NCBI GenBank assembly: GCA_963776935.1
Contig: CAVZOP010000002.1
Span: forward strand, 558,001-622,000
Direction: 5' to 3'
Source: JALOLG01 sp963776935
Lineage (GTDB): Bacteria; Actinomycetota; Acidimicrobiia; Acidimicrobiales; Ilumatobacteraceae
Length of the DNA: 64,000 nt
The notes beneath the pieces were generated by a model. The model was not told the DNA's origin and ran no database searches. It saw only the letters and a program-made list of their open reading frames with translations. Shown piece after piece: positions 45,049 through 54,583 of this stretch. Numbering within the stretch: the stretch's first letter is position 1; each line of letters opens with the position of its first letter. The translations under genes and the position numbers were made by a program.

Positions 45049-45306
45049 GTGGCGTCCAGCCCTCAGTCGTTCCAGAAGCGTCAACGCGAACTCGCGAGAC
45101 AAGAGCGCGCGGCAGCGAAGCGCGCTCGCCGTCACTCCCGTGAGTCCGGTGATGCAGAGGACGAGGCCGGAGCACTGAGCGAGGATGAGCTCCTCGAACA
45201 GTTCCGGCTGCTGAACGAGCGGCGCGAAGCCGGCACGGTGAGCCCCGAGGACTTCGAGGCCCGCCGCATCGAGATCTTCGCTCAGCTCGGCCTCGGCGAA
45301 GGCTGA
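45049..45306 (+). CDS. Small basic/coiled SHOCT-like protein downstream of csp
   Basis: This 85-residue protein starts at the GTG directly after the csp stop. The first half is highly basic (FQKRQRELARQERAAAKRAR), like an RNA-binding tail. The second half (LSEDELLEQFRLLNERREAG, TVSPEDFEARRIEIFAQLG) is a SHOCT-like short helix pair. Similar small proteins follow csp genes in actinobacteria, and a role with the RNA chaperone is plausible but unproved. It ends 18 bp before a clear terminator. Confidence 0.75.
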   Translation: MASSPQSFQKRQRELARQERAAAKRARRHSRESGDAEDEAGALSEDELLEQFRLLNERREAGTVSPEDFEARRIEIFAQLGLGEG

Positions 45307-45323
45307 CGCACCCCCAAATCGAT

Positions 45324-45350
45324 CAGCCCGCGACGCGGGCTGTTTCGTTT
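45324..45350 (+). terminator. Rho-independent terminator after csp operon
   Basis: The stem AGCCCGC/GCGGGCT has loop GAC and is followed by GTTTCGTTT. It ends the csp and SHOCT-like transcript before glgA. Confidence 0.8.
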
Positions 45351-45397
45351 CACACGCTCCGATGTCGGGCGTGGTCGATGGCTGTCAAGATGAGCCG

Positions 45398-46804
45398 GTG
45401 CGTGTGCTGTTCGCGACTGCCGAGCTGTCTCCGATCGCCACCGTCGGAGGACTCGCCGCGGCCGCGGCCGGACTGGCGTCGGAGCTTCGACGCCAAGGCG
45501 TCGACGTCGAGCTCATGGTCCCGGACTACGGCGACGTCGCGCTGTCGGGCGAGACGACCATCGAGCTCGACGTCCCGGCGTGGGCCCACCCGGCGACGAT
45601 TCGCGTCGGCCACCACCCGGTCGCCGGTCGACTGCACCTCGTCGATGTGCCGGGCATGGCACGCAGCCATCCCTACCTCAAACCCGACGGCGATGGCTGG
45701 CCCGACAACGCCGAGCGGTTCTTCCGCTTCGCCCGCGCGATCGCAGGGCGCGTCCAGCAGTCGCCGCCAGACGTGTTGCATCTCAACGACTGGCACACCG
45801 GCGCCACACTCGCGGCGCTGACCGACCAACCGCCGACGGTCCTGTCGATCCACAACCTCGCCTACCAGGGGGTCGCGCCGGGCGCGTGGATGAGACGGAT
45901 CGGTCCGCGGGCGGAGCACTACGAGTGGTGGGGGAGCACCAACCCGTTCACCGGCGCGATCGCCTTGGCCGATGCCATCGTCGCCGTCTCGCCGACGTAC
46001 GCGAAGGAGATCCTGACACCGGAGCTCGGGTGTGGCGTCGATCGTCCCCTGGCCTACCGAGGAGATGCGCTGTCCGGCATCCTCAACGGGATCGACACCG
46101 ACGTTTGGGATCCGAGCACTGACCGCCACATCGTGTCGAGGTACGACGCCGACCGGCTCGACGCCAAGGCGCCGAATCGTGCCGCGCTCCTCGAGCGCCT
46201 CGGATTCGTCCGAGGTGACGCTCCACTCGCCGTGGCGGTGACACGTCTGACCGACCAGAAGGGGATCGACCTCCTCGTGCCGCTCGTGTCGCTGCTCGAG
46301 CAGATCCCGATGCGGTTGGCCGTGCTGGGTTCGGGGGACGCGTCGCTGGCAGCGACGCTGCACGCAGCGGCCGCCGCCCACCCGAACTGGTTCGCGTTCG
46401 TCGAGGGCTACGACGAGGCGCTGTCGCATCTCATGTTCGCCGGCGCCGATCTGTTCGTGATGCCGAGCCGCTTCGAGCCGTGCGGCCTGACACAAATGCA
46501 GGCGATGCGGTACGGCACCGTTCCCATCGTCACCGGTGTCGGTGGGCTCGTCGACACCGTGCCCGATGCCGACGCCGACCGTCGCGACGGTCGCGGCTTC
46601 GTGGCCGCCCGACCGGCATCGATCGACCTGTTGGCCGCGATGTTCCGTGCCGGTCGGCGGATCTCGGACGGACGCCGCCGCGCCACGCTGCAACGGCGGG
46701 GAATGGCGGTCGACTGGTCGTGGGGCCGAGCGGCGACGGAATACATCGCGTTGTACGAACGGTTACTCAGCGCGCCGCTGACTACCCTCGGGTCTCATGG
46801 CTGA
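45398..46804 (+). CDS. glgA: Glycogen synthase, GT5 family
   Basis: The start is the GTG at 45398 (VRVLFATAELSPIATVGGLA); the track extension from 45362 adds residues not found in the family. The product has 468 residues. The N-terminal K/T-x-GGL site is replaced by TVGGLAAAAAGL. HLNDWHTGATLAAL, LSIHNLAYQG, GILNGIDTDVWDP, VTRLTDQKGIDLL and MPSRFEPCGLTQMQAMRYGT are classic GT5 motifs. It transfers glucose from ADP-glucose to alpha-1,4-glucan. It overlaps glgC by 8 bp, so synthesis of donor and polymer is coupled. Confidence 0.88.
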   Translation: MRVLFATAELSPIATVGGLAAAAAGLASELRRQGVDVELMVPDYGDVALSGETTIELDVPAWAHPATIRVGHHPVAGRLHLVDVPGMARSHPYLKPDGDGWPDNAERFFRFARAIAGRVQQSPPDVLHLNDWHTGATLAALTDQPPTVLSIHNLAYQGVAPGAWMRRIGPRAEHYEWWGSTNPFTGAIALADAIVAVSPTYAKEILTPELGCGVDRPLAYRGDALSGILNGIDTDVWDPSTDRHIVSRYDADRLDAKAPNRAALLERLGFVRGDAPLAVAVTRLTDQKGIDLLVPLVSLLEQIPMRLAVLGSGDASLAATLHAAAAAHPNWFAFVEGYDEALSHLMFAGADLFVMPSRFEPCGLTQMQAMRYGTVPIVTGVGGLVDTVPDADADRRDGRGFVAARPASIDLLAAMFRAGRRISDGRRRATLQRRGMAVDWSWGRAATEYIALYERLLSAPLTTLGSHG

Positions 46805-48017
46805 GCCGAAGGTTCTCGTCATCGTCCTCGCTGGCGGGGAGGGGAAACGACTGCTCCCGTTGACGAACGATCGCGCCAAGCCGGCCGTCCCATTCGGTGG
46901 GTCCTATCGCCTGATCGACTTCGCGCTGTCGAACTTCGCCAACGCCCGCTACCTCCAGATCGTCGTCCTCACGCAATACAAGAGCCACAGCCTCGACCGC
47001 CACATCAGCCAGGCCTGGCGGTTCTCGACGCTCCTCGACAACTACGTGGCGCCCGTCCCGGCCCAGATGCGGCGCGGCCCGCAGTGGTTCCAGGGCTCCG
47101 CCGACGCGATCTACCAGAACCTCAACCTGATCCACGACGAGAGCCCTGATCTCGTCTGCGTGTTCGGTGCCGACCACATCTACCGGATGGATCCACGCCA
47201 GTTGGTCGAGCACCACGTCGACAGCGGTGCCGGCGTGACCGTCGCCGCGATCCCCGTGCCGAAGAAGGAAGCGGTCGACTTCGGAGTGATCGAGTCGAGC
47301 GCCGACGGCAAGATCATCGCCTTCCACGAGAAGTCGAAGACGCCGCCCACGATGCCCGGCGACAAGCAGCGCTGCCTGGCGAGCATGGGCAACTACGTGT
47401 TCGACACCCAGACCCTGATCGACGTCGTGACACCCCGCGAGGACCTGTACACCGATCTCGGCCGCGATGTCATCCCGGCGCTGACATCGGCCGGCGTGGC
47501 ACGCGTCTACGACTTCAGCACGAACGTCGTGCCCGGCCAGGACGAGCGCGAGCGCGGGTACTGGCGCGACGTCGGCACCATCGACGCCTACTTCCACGCC
47601 AACATGGATCTCATCGCGCCGGTGCCGGTGTTCAACCTCTACAACGACCTGTGGCCCGTGTACACCCACCACCGGCAGCTCCCGCCGGCGAAGGTGTCGC
47701 GCGGGATCGGCGGGGAGCCGTCGTTCGTCGACGGCAGCCTGCTGTGCCTCGGCTCGATCGTGTCCGGGGCGCACGTCGAGCGCTCGATCATCGGCACGAG
47801 CGCGTTCATCGATCACGACGCCCACGTGACCGAGTCGATCATCTTCCCCGGCGTCCACGTCGGCGCCGGCGCCCGGCTGCATCGGTGCATCATCGACAAG
47901 AACGTGGTGATCCCCGAGTGGCGGCGGATCGGCTTCGACCGCGGCGCCGACGAGCAGGAGTACACCGTGAGTGAAGAAGGCATCGTGGTGGTCGAGAAGG
48001 GCAGGCGGTTCGCCTGA
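46797..48017 (+). CDS. glgC: Glucose-1-phosphate adenylyltransferase
   Basis: This 406-residue product starts MAEPKVLVIVLAGGEGKRLL, the pyrophosphorylase loop. RAKPAVPFGGSYRLIDFALS, QGSADAIYQNL, VFGADHIYRMDPRQLVEHH, VDFGVIE and YWRDVGTIDAYFHANMDL are diagnostic for bacterial ADP-glucose pyrophosphorylase. The C-terminal left-handed beta helix contains SIVSGAHVERSIIG and SIIFPGVHVGAGA. The enzyme makes ADP-glucose for GlgA and is the usual allosteric control point of glycogen synthesis. Confidence 0.93.
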   Translation: MAEPKVLVIVLAGGEGKRLLPLTNDRAKPAVPFGGSYRLIDFALSNFANARYLQIVVLTQYKSHSLDRHISQAWRFSTLLDNYVAPVPAQMRRGPQWFQGSADAIYQNLNLIHDESPDLVCVFGADHIYRMDPRQLVEHHVDSGAGVTVAAIPVPKKEAVDFGVIESSADGKIIAFHEKSKTPPTMPGDKQRCLASMGNYVFDTQTLIDVVTPREDLYTDLGRDVIPALTSAGVARVYDFSTNVVPGQDERERGYWRDVGTIDAYFHANMDLIAPVPVFNLYNDLWPVYTHHRQLPPAKVSRGIGGEPSFVDGSLLCLGSIVSGAHVERSIIGTSAFIDHDAHVTESIIFPGVHVGAGARLHRCIIDKNVVIPEWRRIGFDRGADEQEYTVSEEGIVVVEKGRRFA

Positions 48018-48089
48018 CCACCGCCACCCGACATCACCGTCGGGCCTGCCGCTTCGGCACGACGAGCCGTCACTAGGCTCGAACTCACT

Positions 48090-50414
48090 GTGGGTCGCTT
48101 CAGCTGGGTGTTTCGTCTGGCGCTGGTGATCGGAGCGGGATCACTGCTCACAACAGCCGTCGTGATCGCCGTGGCGCCGCGCGTCTGGCGCATCGCCAAC
48201 GCCCACGAGGAAGTGCCGGCCGAGTTGCCGGACTTCGAGCCGCTCGCCCAGCGCACCTACGTGTACGACACCGAGGGCAACGAGATCGCGGTCTACGAGC
48301 TCGAGAACAGCCAGCCGGTCACACTCGACCAGGTCCCACCCGACGTCATCAAGGCCTTCCTCGCCGTCGAGGACAACGAGTTCTGGGTGCACAAGGGCGT
48401 CAACGTCCGCAGCCTGTTCAGAGCGACGCTGTCGAACTTCGCGTCCGACGCTCCGCAGCAGGGTGCGTCGACGATCACGATGCAGGTCGTCAAGAACGAC
48501 TTCTTGGCGGGCCTCGAACGCGATGGTCGCTACAAGCTGCTGCAGATGGTCTACGCGATGCGGCTCGAGAAGGAGAAGACCAAGGAGCAGATCCTCGAGC
48601 GGTACCTCAACACGGTGTTCTTCGGCAACAACGCCTACGGCATCGCCGCCGCCGCCGAGATCTACTTCGGCAAGCAGGTCGCCGAGCTGACGTTCATCGA
48701 GGCGGCGTTCCTCGCCGGTCTCGTGCGCTCGCCGTCCGGCTACGACCCGATCAACAACCTCGAACGCAGCCGCGTGCGGTTCGCCCAGGTGCTGGATCGG
48801 CTCGTGGACGACGCACTGCTCACCGAGCCAGAGGCCGTACAGATCGCCAATGAGTTCGTGATCCCCGAGCGGGTGAAGTCGATCCCGACCCGGGCGACGA
48901 AGCGGACCTACTACACCGAGGCGCTGCGCGAGTACCTCCTCAACGAGTCGAACCTGCTCGGCGAGACCTACGAGGAGCGTTACAACAAGCTGTTCCGGGG
49001 TGGCCTGCGGATCCACACCACGTTGAACCCCTACCTGCAGCTCAAAGCGGAGGAGGCCCGCGAGGTGCTCCCCGACACCGTGCAGGGGTTCGACGCCGCG
49101 ATCGTGTCGCTCGACACGAAGACGGCCGCGATCCGGGCGATGGTCGGCGGGCGCGGCTTCGAGCCCGGGCGCAACGAGGTGAACCTGGCACTGGCGCCCA
49201 GCCAGACCGGATCGAGCATCAAGATCTTCATCCTCGCGGCCGCGCTCCAGGCCGGCGCCGAGCCCGACGACATCATCGACGGCACGCGAGGGTGCCGCCT
49301 CCCGAGCGACAACCCGGCCGAACCGATCTTCGAGATCACCGGTGGTGTGGCGGGTGGGGTGTTCACGCTGCGCGAGCAGACGTACCGGTCGATCAACTGC
49401 GCGTTCGCCCGCCTGTCGCAGATCGTCGGGCTCTACCGCGTCGTCGACATGACCTATCGGATGGCGTCGTCGACATACCTGTACCGAGGGCAGCCACCCG
49501 AGGAGCGCGAGCCGATCCAGCCGCATGCCGCCTTCGCGACGGGTGCCAACGAGATGAGCACGATGGACATGGCGGCCGGGATGCAGACGATCGCCAACCT
49601 CGGGGTGCACCGGACGCCCTACTACGTGGAGTACATCGACGACGCGGCCGGCAATCGCGTCTACACGAACACCGCGACGGGGGAGCGCGTCCTCGACACC
49701 CGCGTCGCCCTCACCCAGATCTCGATGATGAAGGACGTGCTCACACTCGGGACGGCGCGCCAGGAGTTGAGTGACTTCGCCGCGTTGCGCCCGGCGGCCG
49801 GCAAGACCGGCACCCAGGAGCAGAACTGGACGGCCGTGTTCGTCGGTGCGACGCCATTCCTCTCGACGGCGGTGCTGGTTCGTGACCCGGCGCGCTACAC
49901 GCCGATGGACGGCATCCCCGAGTTCGTCGCCGAGGGCATCCCGAACGTCCAGGGCGGTACCTATCCGGCGCGCATCTGGGGGGCGTACATGGAGCCGGCC
50001 CACGTGTTCGAGCCCGTGACCGATTGGCCGAAAGCACCTCCACTGAGCCGCCCGCCGGCCCGTTTGTACCTGCCCGGCGTCGAGTGCCTCTTCCGCGCCG
50101 TGGTCACCGCGACCACCCAACCGGCGGACGATGCTCCCGACGCCCCGACGCCCGACGGCGCTGGTGCGCCGGTCGATGACGTCACCGACCAGGCACCGCC
50201 CACCACGGCACCAACGACGCCCGAGACTCCGGCCGCGCCGACCGTGCCGCCGACCGGCACCACGACCCCGAGCGATCCGACGGCGACAACGGCCCCGCCG
50301 GCGCCGGTGTACACGGCGATCGACAGTGGGACGACGATCCCGCCCGACGTGCTCGATCCGCGGGCGCCACTACCGTCGGCACCCCGGTCCGTCTATGTTG
50401 CACCGTGTCGATGA
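48090..50414 (+). CDS. Class A penicillin-binding protein (bifunctional)
   Basis: The 774-residue product starts at a GTG, with one N-terminal membrane helix (LALVIGAGSLLTTAVVIAVA). The GT51 glycosyltransferase domain carries FLAVEDNEFWVHKGVNVRSL with catalytic Glu, then GASTITMQVVKN and ILERYLNTVFFGNNAYGI. The transpeptidase has SxxK in QTGSSIKIF, SxN in YRSINCAFARL and KTG in AGKTGTQEQNW. A Pro/Thr-rich tail of about 100 residues follows. It polymerises and cross-links peptidoglycan outside the membrane. It is followed 33 bp later by the zinc-ribbon gene. Confidence 0.9.
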   Translation: MGRFSWVFRLALVIGAGSLLTTAVVIAVAPRVWRIANAHEEVPAELPDFEPLAQRTYVYDTEGNEIAVYELENSQPVTLDQVPPDVIKAFLAVEDNEFWVHKGVNVRSLFRATLSNFASDAPQQGASTITMQVVKNDFLAGLERDGRYKLLQMVYAMRLEKEKTKEQILERYLNTVFFGNNAYGIAAAAEIYFGKQVAELTFIEAAFLAGLVRSPSGYDPINNLERSRVRFAQVLDRLVDDALLTEPEAVQIANEFVIPERVKSIPTRATKRTYYTEALREYLLNESNLLGETYEERYNKLFRGGLRIHTTLNPYLQLKAEEAREVLPDTVQGFDAAIVSLDTKTAAIRAMVGGRGFEPGRNEVNLALAPSQTGSSIKIFILAAALQAGAEPDDIIDGTRGCRLPSDNPAEPIFEITGGVAGGVFTLREQTYRSINCAFARLSQIVGLYRVVDMTYRMASSTYLYRGQPPEEREPIQPHAAFATGANEMSTMDMAAGMQTIANLGVHRTPYYVEYIDDAAGNRVYTNTATGERVLDTRVALTQISMMKDVLTLGTARQELSDFAALRPAAGKTGTQEQNWTAVFVGATPFLSTAVLVRDPARYTPMDGIPEFVAEGIPNVQGGTYPARIWGAYMEPAHVFEPVTDWPKAPPLSRPPARLYLPGVECLFRAVVTATTQPADDAPDAPTPDGAGAPVDDVTDQAPPTTAPTTPETPAAPTVPPTGTTTPSDPTATTAPPAPVYTAIDSGTTIPPDVLDPRAPLPSAPRSVYVAPCR

Positions 50415-50447
50415 GCCAAGTTGCACCGGGCCGATGATCGAAGCCCA

Positions 50448-51146
50448 ATGACCGAAGAGCTGCTCGCCCTCCAGGCGATCGACACGATCGTCGATCAACT
50501 GACGCACCGCCGGAGTCACCTCCCCGAACTCGCCGACGCCACGACGGCACGCGCGGCCCGGTCCGACTGGGAACGACAACGCGACGAGATCGGCCGTCGA
50601 CTCGACGAGCTGGCGACCGAGATCGAATCGGCCGAGCACGACTCCGGTGACATCGACCGCCACCGCGATCGCCTCAACGCCCAGCTGCGCACGGTGATCG
50701 CTCCACGTGAGGCGGAGGCGTTGCAGCACGAGATCAAGACCTTGTCCGACCGTCGGAGCATCCTCGACGACCGCGAGCTGGACGCCCTCGAACAGCAGTC
50801 AGCGCTCGACGACGAGCGGGCTGCGCACGCCGGTCTCGAGCCGACGGTCAACGCCGCCCTCGACGCGGCCGAAGCCGCACTGGGCACCGCCCTGGAGGAG
50901 ATCGACCAACAGTTGGCGGAGCTCGCCGACCGACGCGCCGGGCTACGTGCCGGCGTGCCGGAGCAGCTGCTGGCGCGCTACGACTCGCTGCGGGCGCAGC
51001 TCGGTGTCGCGGTGGCTCGACTGGTCGGTTCGCGCTGCGACGGATGCCATCTCGATCTCTCGGCGGCCGAGGTCGAGGCGGTCAAGGCCGTCGCTCCGAC
51101 CGAGCTGGCCGAGTGCCCGCAATGCGGCCGCTTACTCGTGCGCTGA
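50448..51146 (+). CDS. C4-type zinc-ribbon coiled-coil protein (CdsZ-like)
   Basis: The ATG at 50448 gives 232 residues. Residues about 1-165 form a long helical hairpin (LADATTARAARSDWERQRDE, LNAQLRTVIAPREAEALQHE). A C-terminal zinc ribbon follows with CDGCHLDLS and ECPQCGRLLVR, two CxxC pairs. It belongs to the widespread family often annotated as a possible RNA-binding zinc-ribbon protein. Members have been linked to RNA or cell-surface stress functions but the role is not settled. Its end overlaps the next membrane-protein gene. Confidence 0.82.
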   Translation: MTEELLALQAIDTIVDQLTHRRSHLPELADATTARAARSDWERQRDEIGRRLDELATEIESAEHDSGDIDRHRDRLNAQLRTVIAPREAEALQHEIKTLSDRRSILDDRELDALEQQSALDDERAAHAGLEPTVNAALDAAEAALGTALEEIDQQLAELADRRAGLRAGVPEQLLARYDSLRAQLGVAVARLVGSRCDGCHLDLSAAEVEAVKAVAPTELAECPQCGRLLVR

Positions 51147-51665
51147 TCGCGGGCGGGCAACGGGTGCTGCTGTGGTTCGCCGGGACGGCCGTCATCACGA
51201 TCTGGTTGGTGTTCCGCGATCCGCGGTTCGACTATCGCCTGCTCGTGGTCGGGTCGGTCGCGCCGCAGCTGATCGACGTCTGGTTCGGCGGTGCGCGACG
51301 TGTTGCACAGCCTCGCGTTCAGTGTCGGCCTGCTGGTGCTGGTGATGGTCGCGACGATCGGTAACCGGTCGCTGCGTCGCACGTTGCTCGGACTCCCGCT
51401 GGGGACCCTGTTGCATCTCGTGTACACCGGGGCGTGGACCGATACGTCGACGTTCTGGTGGCCGTTCAGCGGAGGCTTCGACGACGCCGAGCTGCCGGTC
51501 GTCTCCCGTGGCTGGTGGAACGTGCCCCTCGAACTGGCCGGGCTGGCGATCGTCGTGTGGATCGTCCGCGACACCGGATTGACGGATCCCGAGCGACGTC
51601 GCCGCGCCTGGCGCACCGGTCAGCTCGAGTTCGGCGCGCCGCGAGCCCCAACCCGTCGCGTGTGA
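51122..51665 (+). CDS. Small membrane protein, DUF457/YdjM-like (frameshifted)
   Basis: The ATG at 51122 lies inside the previous gene's end. The first frame gives MRPLTRALIAGGQRVLLWFA, VITIWLVFRDPRFDYRLLVV and APQLIDVWFGG. A one-base break near 51290 moves to the frame RDVLHSLAFSVGLLVLVMVA, TLLHLVYTGAWTDTSTFWWP and WNVPLELAGLAIVVW. Together these give about 180 residues with four or so membrane helices and an HSL/HLV-type histidine pair, as in membrane-bound hydrolase-like proteins. The function is unknown. Confidence 0.65.
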
Positions 51666-51679
51666 TTCACTGAGCATCC

Positions 51680-52258
51680 ATGTTGATCCTCGTGCGGCAC
51701 GGCCGGACCGCGGCCAACGCAGCCGGTCAGCTCCAGGGACGACTCGATCAGCCGCTCGACGAGCTGGGGGAACGTCAGGCGGTGGCCGTCGCCGCCCATG
51801 TCGGCGACGTCGACGAAGTCATCTCGAGCCCACTGCTGCGGGCCCGCCAGACCGCAGATGCGTTCGGTCGACCGGTGAACGTCGACGAACGCTGGATCGA
51901 GATCGCCTACGGAAAGTACGAGGGGATGCCGCACGGCGACGTCCCCTCCGAAGTGTGGAACTACTGGCGCACCGATGCCAGCTTCGTGCCCGAGGGCGGC
52001 GAGTCGGCGGCCGCCGTCGACGTGCGAGTCCGGCACGCGTGCGACGAGCTCATCGAGCGCATCGGCGATCAGGACATCGTCGTCGTCAGCCACGTGTCAC
52101 CGATGAAATCGGCGGTCGCCTGGGCGCTCGGCGTCGATTTCGGGATCGCCTGGCGGACGCATCTGTCGCATGCCGCCGTGTGCCGGATCGAGATGCGGCC
52201 GCAGGGCCCGGTGCTCTTCTCGTTCAACGAACGCGCACCGCTCACGCCGATGTGCTGA
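51680..52258 (+). CDS. Histidine phosphatase (phosphoglycerate mutase-like)
   Basis: This 192-residue product has the catalytic RHG motif in MLILVRHGRTAANAAGQLQG, the second arginine in ISSPLLRARQTADAFG, the acid ERWIEIAYGKYEG and the second histidine in DIVVVSHVSPMKSAVAWALG. Family members remove phosphate from sugars, metabolites or proteins through a phospho-histidine. The substrate is not readable. It starts 14 bp after the membrane-protein stop, so they may be co-transcribed. Confidence 0.85.
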   Translation: MLILVRHGRTAANAAGQLQGRLDQPLDELGERQAVAVAAHVGDVDEVISSPLLRARQTADAFGRPVNVDERWIEIAYGKYEGMPHGDVPSEVWNYWRTDASFVPEGGESAAAVDVRVRHACDELIERIGDQDIVVVSHVSPMKSAVAWALGVDFGIAWRTHLSHAAVCRIEMRPQGPVLFSFNERAPLTPMC

Positions 52259-52350
52259 GCGTGGTCACCAGCACGTAGTCGGCACGAACGGCATCACCGA
52301 CGCGTGACGTTGCCCGATCTCGCGGAACCACCACAGGTACGATCTCGTGC

Positions 52351-54008
52351 GTGGCGGGGCAGCGATCGCAGACGCCCGACAACGGGGTTGGGGCCCTCCC
52401 GCCTCCCGGTCCGCGCCTGCCGCCCCTGCCGCACGAGTCCGACTCGCCACCGTCCGAATCGCCGACGACGAACGGTGAGGGCTCGCAGGCCGGGCGCCCG
52501 CGACTCCCCGGCCCGCCTCCGGCGTCGTCGGTGCCGTTCTCGGTGTTGCCGGGACCGGTGCCCCACGGCTTGGTCGAGCCCGTGTTGCCGGGGCCGGCGC
52601 CGGAGGAAGTGGTGGTCACTTCGGTGTTGCCCGGGCCGGTGCCCGAGGAAGTGGTCGTCACCTCGGTGTTGCCGGGGCCCGTGCCCGAGCAGTTGGTCGA
52701 GTTCTCGGTCTTGCCCGAGCCGATGCCCGATCGGTTGGTTGCCCGGTCGGTATTGCCGGGACCGGTGCCGGAGCAGTTGGTCGAGTTCTCGGTGTTGCCG
52801 GAGCCGGCACCCGATCATCTGGTCGCCCGGTCGGTGTTGCCGGAGCCGGCGCCCGAGGAGTTGATCGCGCCCCTGGTGCTGGTCCAGCCCGACCGTCCCG
52901 CGGTCGAGGTCCTGGAACCGCCGGCACGCAGCGCGCCGGCGTCCCGACGTCGCGGGGGAGCCGGGGTCCGGTGCCGTCCCGCTCGGCGATCCGCTCGTGG
53001 GATGGGTGCCGCCCACGGTCGCCGCGCCGCAGCCAACCGTGACGAGTCCGCCGACCGTCCGCAAGACGATCAAGCCAGAACGCGCGGCGCCGAGCGGCCC
53101 CCGGCGGTTCCTCGTCGGACTGTTCGCGGTCGTGCTCGGCGCGCTGTGCGTCGTGGCCATCCGCACCTTCGTCCGTGACGACGACGACGATGCCGACACG
53201 TTGCCAGCGACTCCCACCGTCGTGACCCAGCCGATCGCGGAGCCCGGCGGTTCGACGCCAGCGCCTGGCGACCCGGCTGTGACGACGGCACCGGCCGCGC
53301 CGGCCGAACCGGCCACGACCGTGACCACGCCGACAGCCTCCGCGCCGACGCCTGTCGTCCCCGAAACGGCGGCTCCCGACCCGGCGACGACGATTCCGTC
53401 CGACACCGCCGTGCCGACCACACCGGCAGCCACGACCGTGCCGGTCGCGCCGCCGCCGACGAATCCCACGCCCACGCCCGGCACGACTCGGTTCAGCGGT
53501 GTGGGCAACGACGTGATCGACTTCGCCGGGTACGACGTGGCGGAGCAAGATCATGGTCGTCACCCACAACGGAGTCGACGACTTCGAGCTGAGCACGCTC
53601 GATCAGGATCTCAACCTCATCGTTCTCGTCGAGAGCACCGTCGGAGCCGTATCCGGCACGTACGGACTCGGGTTGGAGGGTGAGATCACGCCGAGCTATC
53701 TACGCGTCGATGCCGACGGTGAATGGGTGATCGACATCAAGCCCGTCGAGGAAGCCCGCCTGTGGCAAGCCGACTTCATCACCGGCGCCGGTTCGGATGT
53801 GTTGCGCTTCGAGGGCGGCGCGTCGGTGCTCGACTACACCAACGCGGGAAGCTCGAACTTCATCGTGCGCTATCACCGCAACCCGGGGTTCGACCTACTC
53901 GTGAACGAGATCGGCCCGATCTCCGGGACGACGACCATGCAGGCCGGACCAGGCATCGTGATCGTCGACGCCGAGGGTGACTGGGCGTTGAGTGCCCGCC
54001 CAGCCTGA
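52351..54008 (+). CDS. Transmembrane protein with 14-residue repeats and two C-terminal beta domains (two frameshifts)
   Basis: The start is the GTG at 52351. After a Pro-rich lead there are about nine tandem 14-residue repeats of the type SVLPGPVPEQLVEF and SVLPEPAPDHLVAR (42-bp units, about 52528-52890). A break near 52945 restores the frame DVAGEPGSGAVPLGDPLVGW. One membrane helix (FLVGLFAVVLGALCVVAI) and an acidic DDDDD stop follow, then a long Thr/Pro linker. Two repeats of about 75 residues (GVGNDVIDFAGYDVA, GAGSDVLRFEGG, each ending DADGEW or DAEGDW) are split by a second break near 53545. Homology is lost only at the breaks. The repeats would be cytoplasmic and the beta domains outside. 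Function unknown. Confidence 0.6.
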
Positions 54009-54018
54009 CAGCCGCCGG

Positions 54019-54159
54019 TCAGTGCGGCACGGGCGACCGGCTGGCGACCTCGAGGTAGCTCCGCGCCGGCCTCGCGATGTCGGCGAGGAGGCGATCGATC
54101 CCGTCGTTCGACAGGCTGAGAAATCGTGGTAACGCTGGCGGGCGTGGGAGTTCGCTCAT
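54019..54159 (-). CDS. Small hypothetical protein (46 residues)
   Basis: The ORF starts at an ATG with AGAGGAAA upstream. It gives MSELPRPPALPRFLSLSNDG, then IDRLLADIARPARSYLEVAS. A short amphipathic helix is likely in its second half. The ribosome-binding site and GC-rich third positions support it. There is no family match that I know. It converges on the 52351 gene. Confidence 0.45.
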   Translation of the reverse strand: MSELPRPPALPRFLSLSNDGIDRLLADIARPARSYLEVASRSPVPH

Positions 54160-54337
54160 GCGTTTCCTCTCGCGGTTTGTCGTCTCATCGGCACCCCGTC
54201 ACCGGGCTTGAGGAGCGTCGGCGTACTGTCACGTCGGCGACGGCGGTTATCCGGTTGTCATTGCCCGCGTACTACTGCGACGGCATGCGGCCTACGTTCT
54301 TGGGCTGCGGGCTGACCGACGCAGGAGGATCAGGCCC

Positions 54338-54583
54338 GTGGTTGACGACAACACCGAGCGGCTCGCTCAGGCGCTGCGCCACAGAGAAGCGGTGCATCGG
54401 CTTGTCGACCAGCTGAAGGCAGCGACGACGCCCGAAGAGATCGAGTGGATCAGGGCGGAGATGATCCGGATCGCGTCCGAGTACGAAGCATCGCTGCAAG
54501 CGAGGACCCAGGCCTTGCGGACCGAGAACGACCACCTGGCGGCGACACTCGAGGACCTCGGAGAGCGACACCGATCCGACTGA
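54338..54583 (+). CDS. Small coiled-coil protein (81 residues)
   Basis: The GTG follows a strong AGGAGGA ribosome-binding site by 8 bases. The 81 residues are almost wholly helical (ALRHREAVHRLVDQLKAATT, IRAEMIRIASEYEASLQART, ENDHLAATLEDLGERHRSD) with heptad-like leucines, suggesting a two-helix coiled coil. The family is not recognised. It lies upstream of the caspase gene on the same strand but 483 bp away. Confidence 0.65.
   Translation: MVDDNTERLAQALRHREAVHRLVDQLKAATTPEEIEWIRAEMIRIASEYEASLQARTQALRTENDHLAATLEDLGERHRSD

Noticed and set aside
48141..50120. A 659-codon minus-strand frame opposite the penicillin-binding protein
   Set aside because: The plus strand has all PBP motifs. The minus frame is rich in Arg/His/Asp as expected of a shadow.
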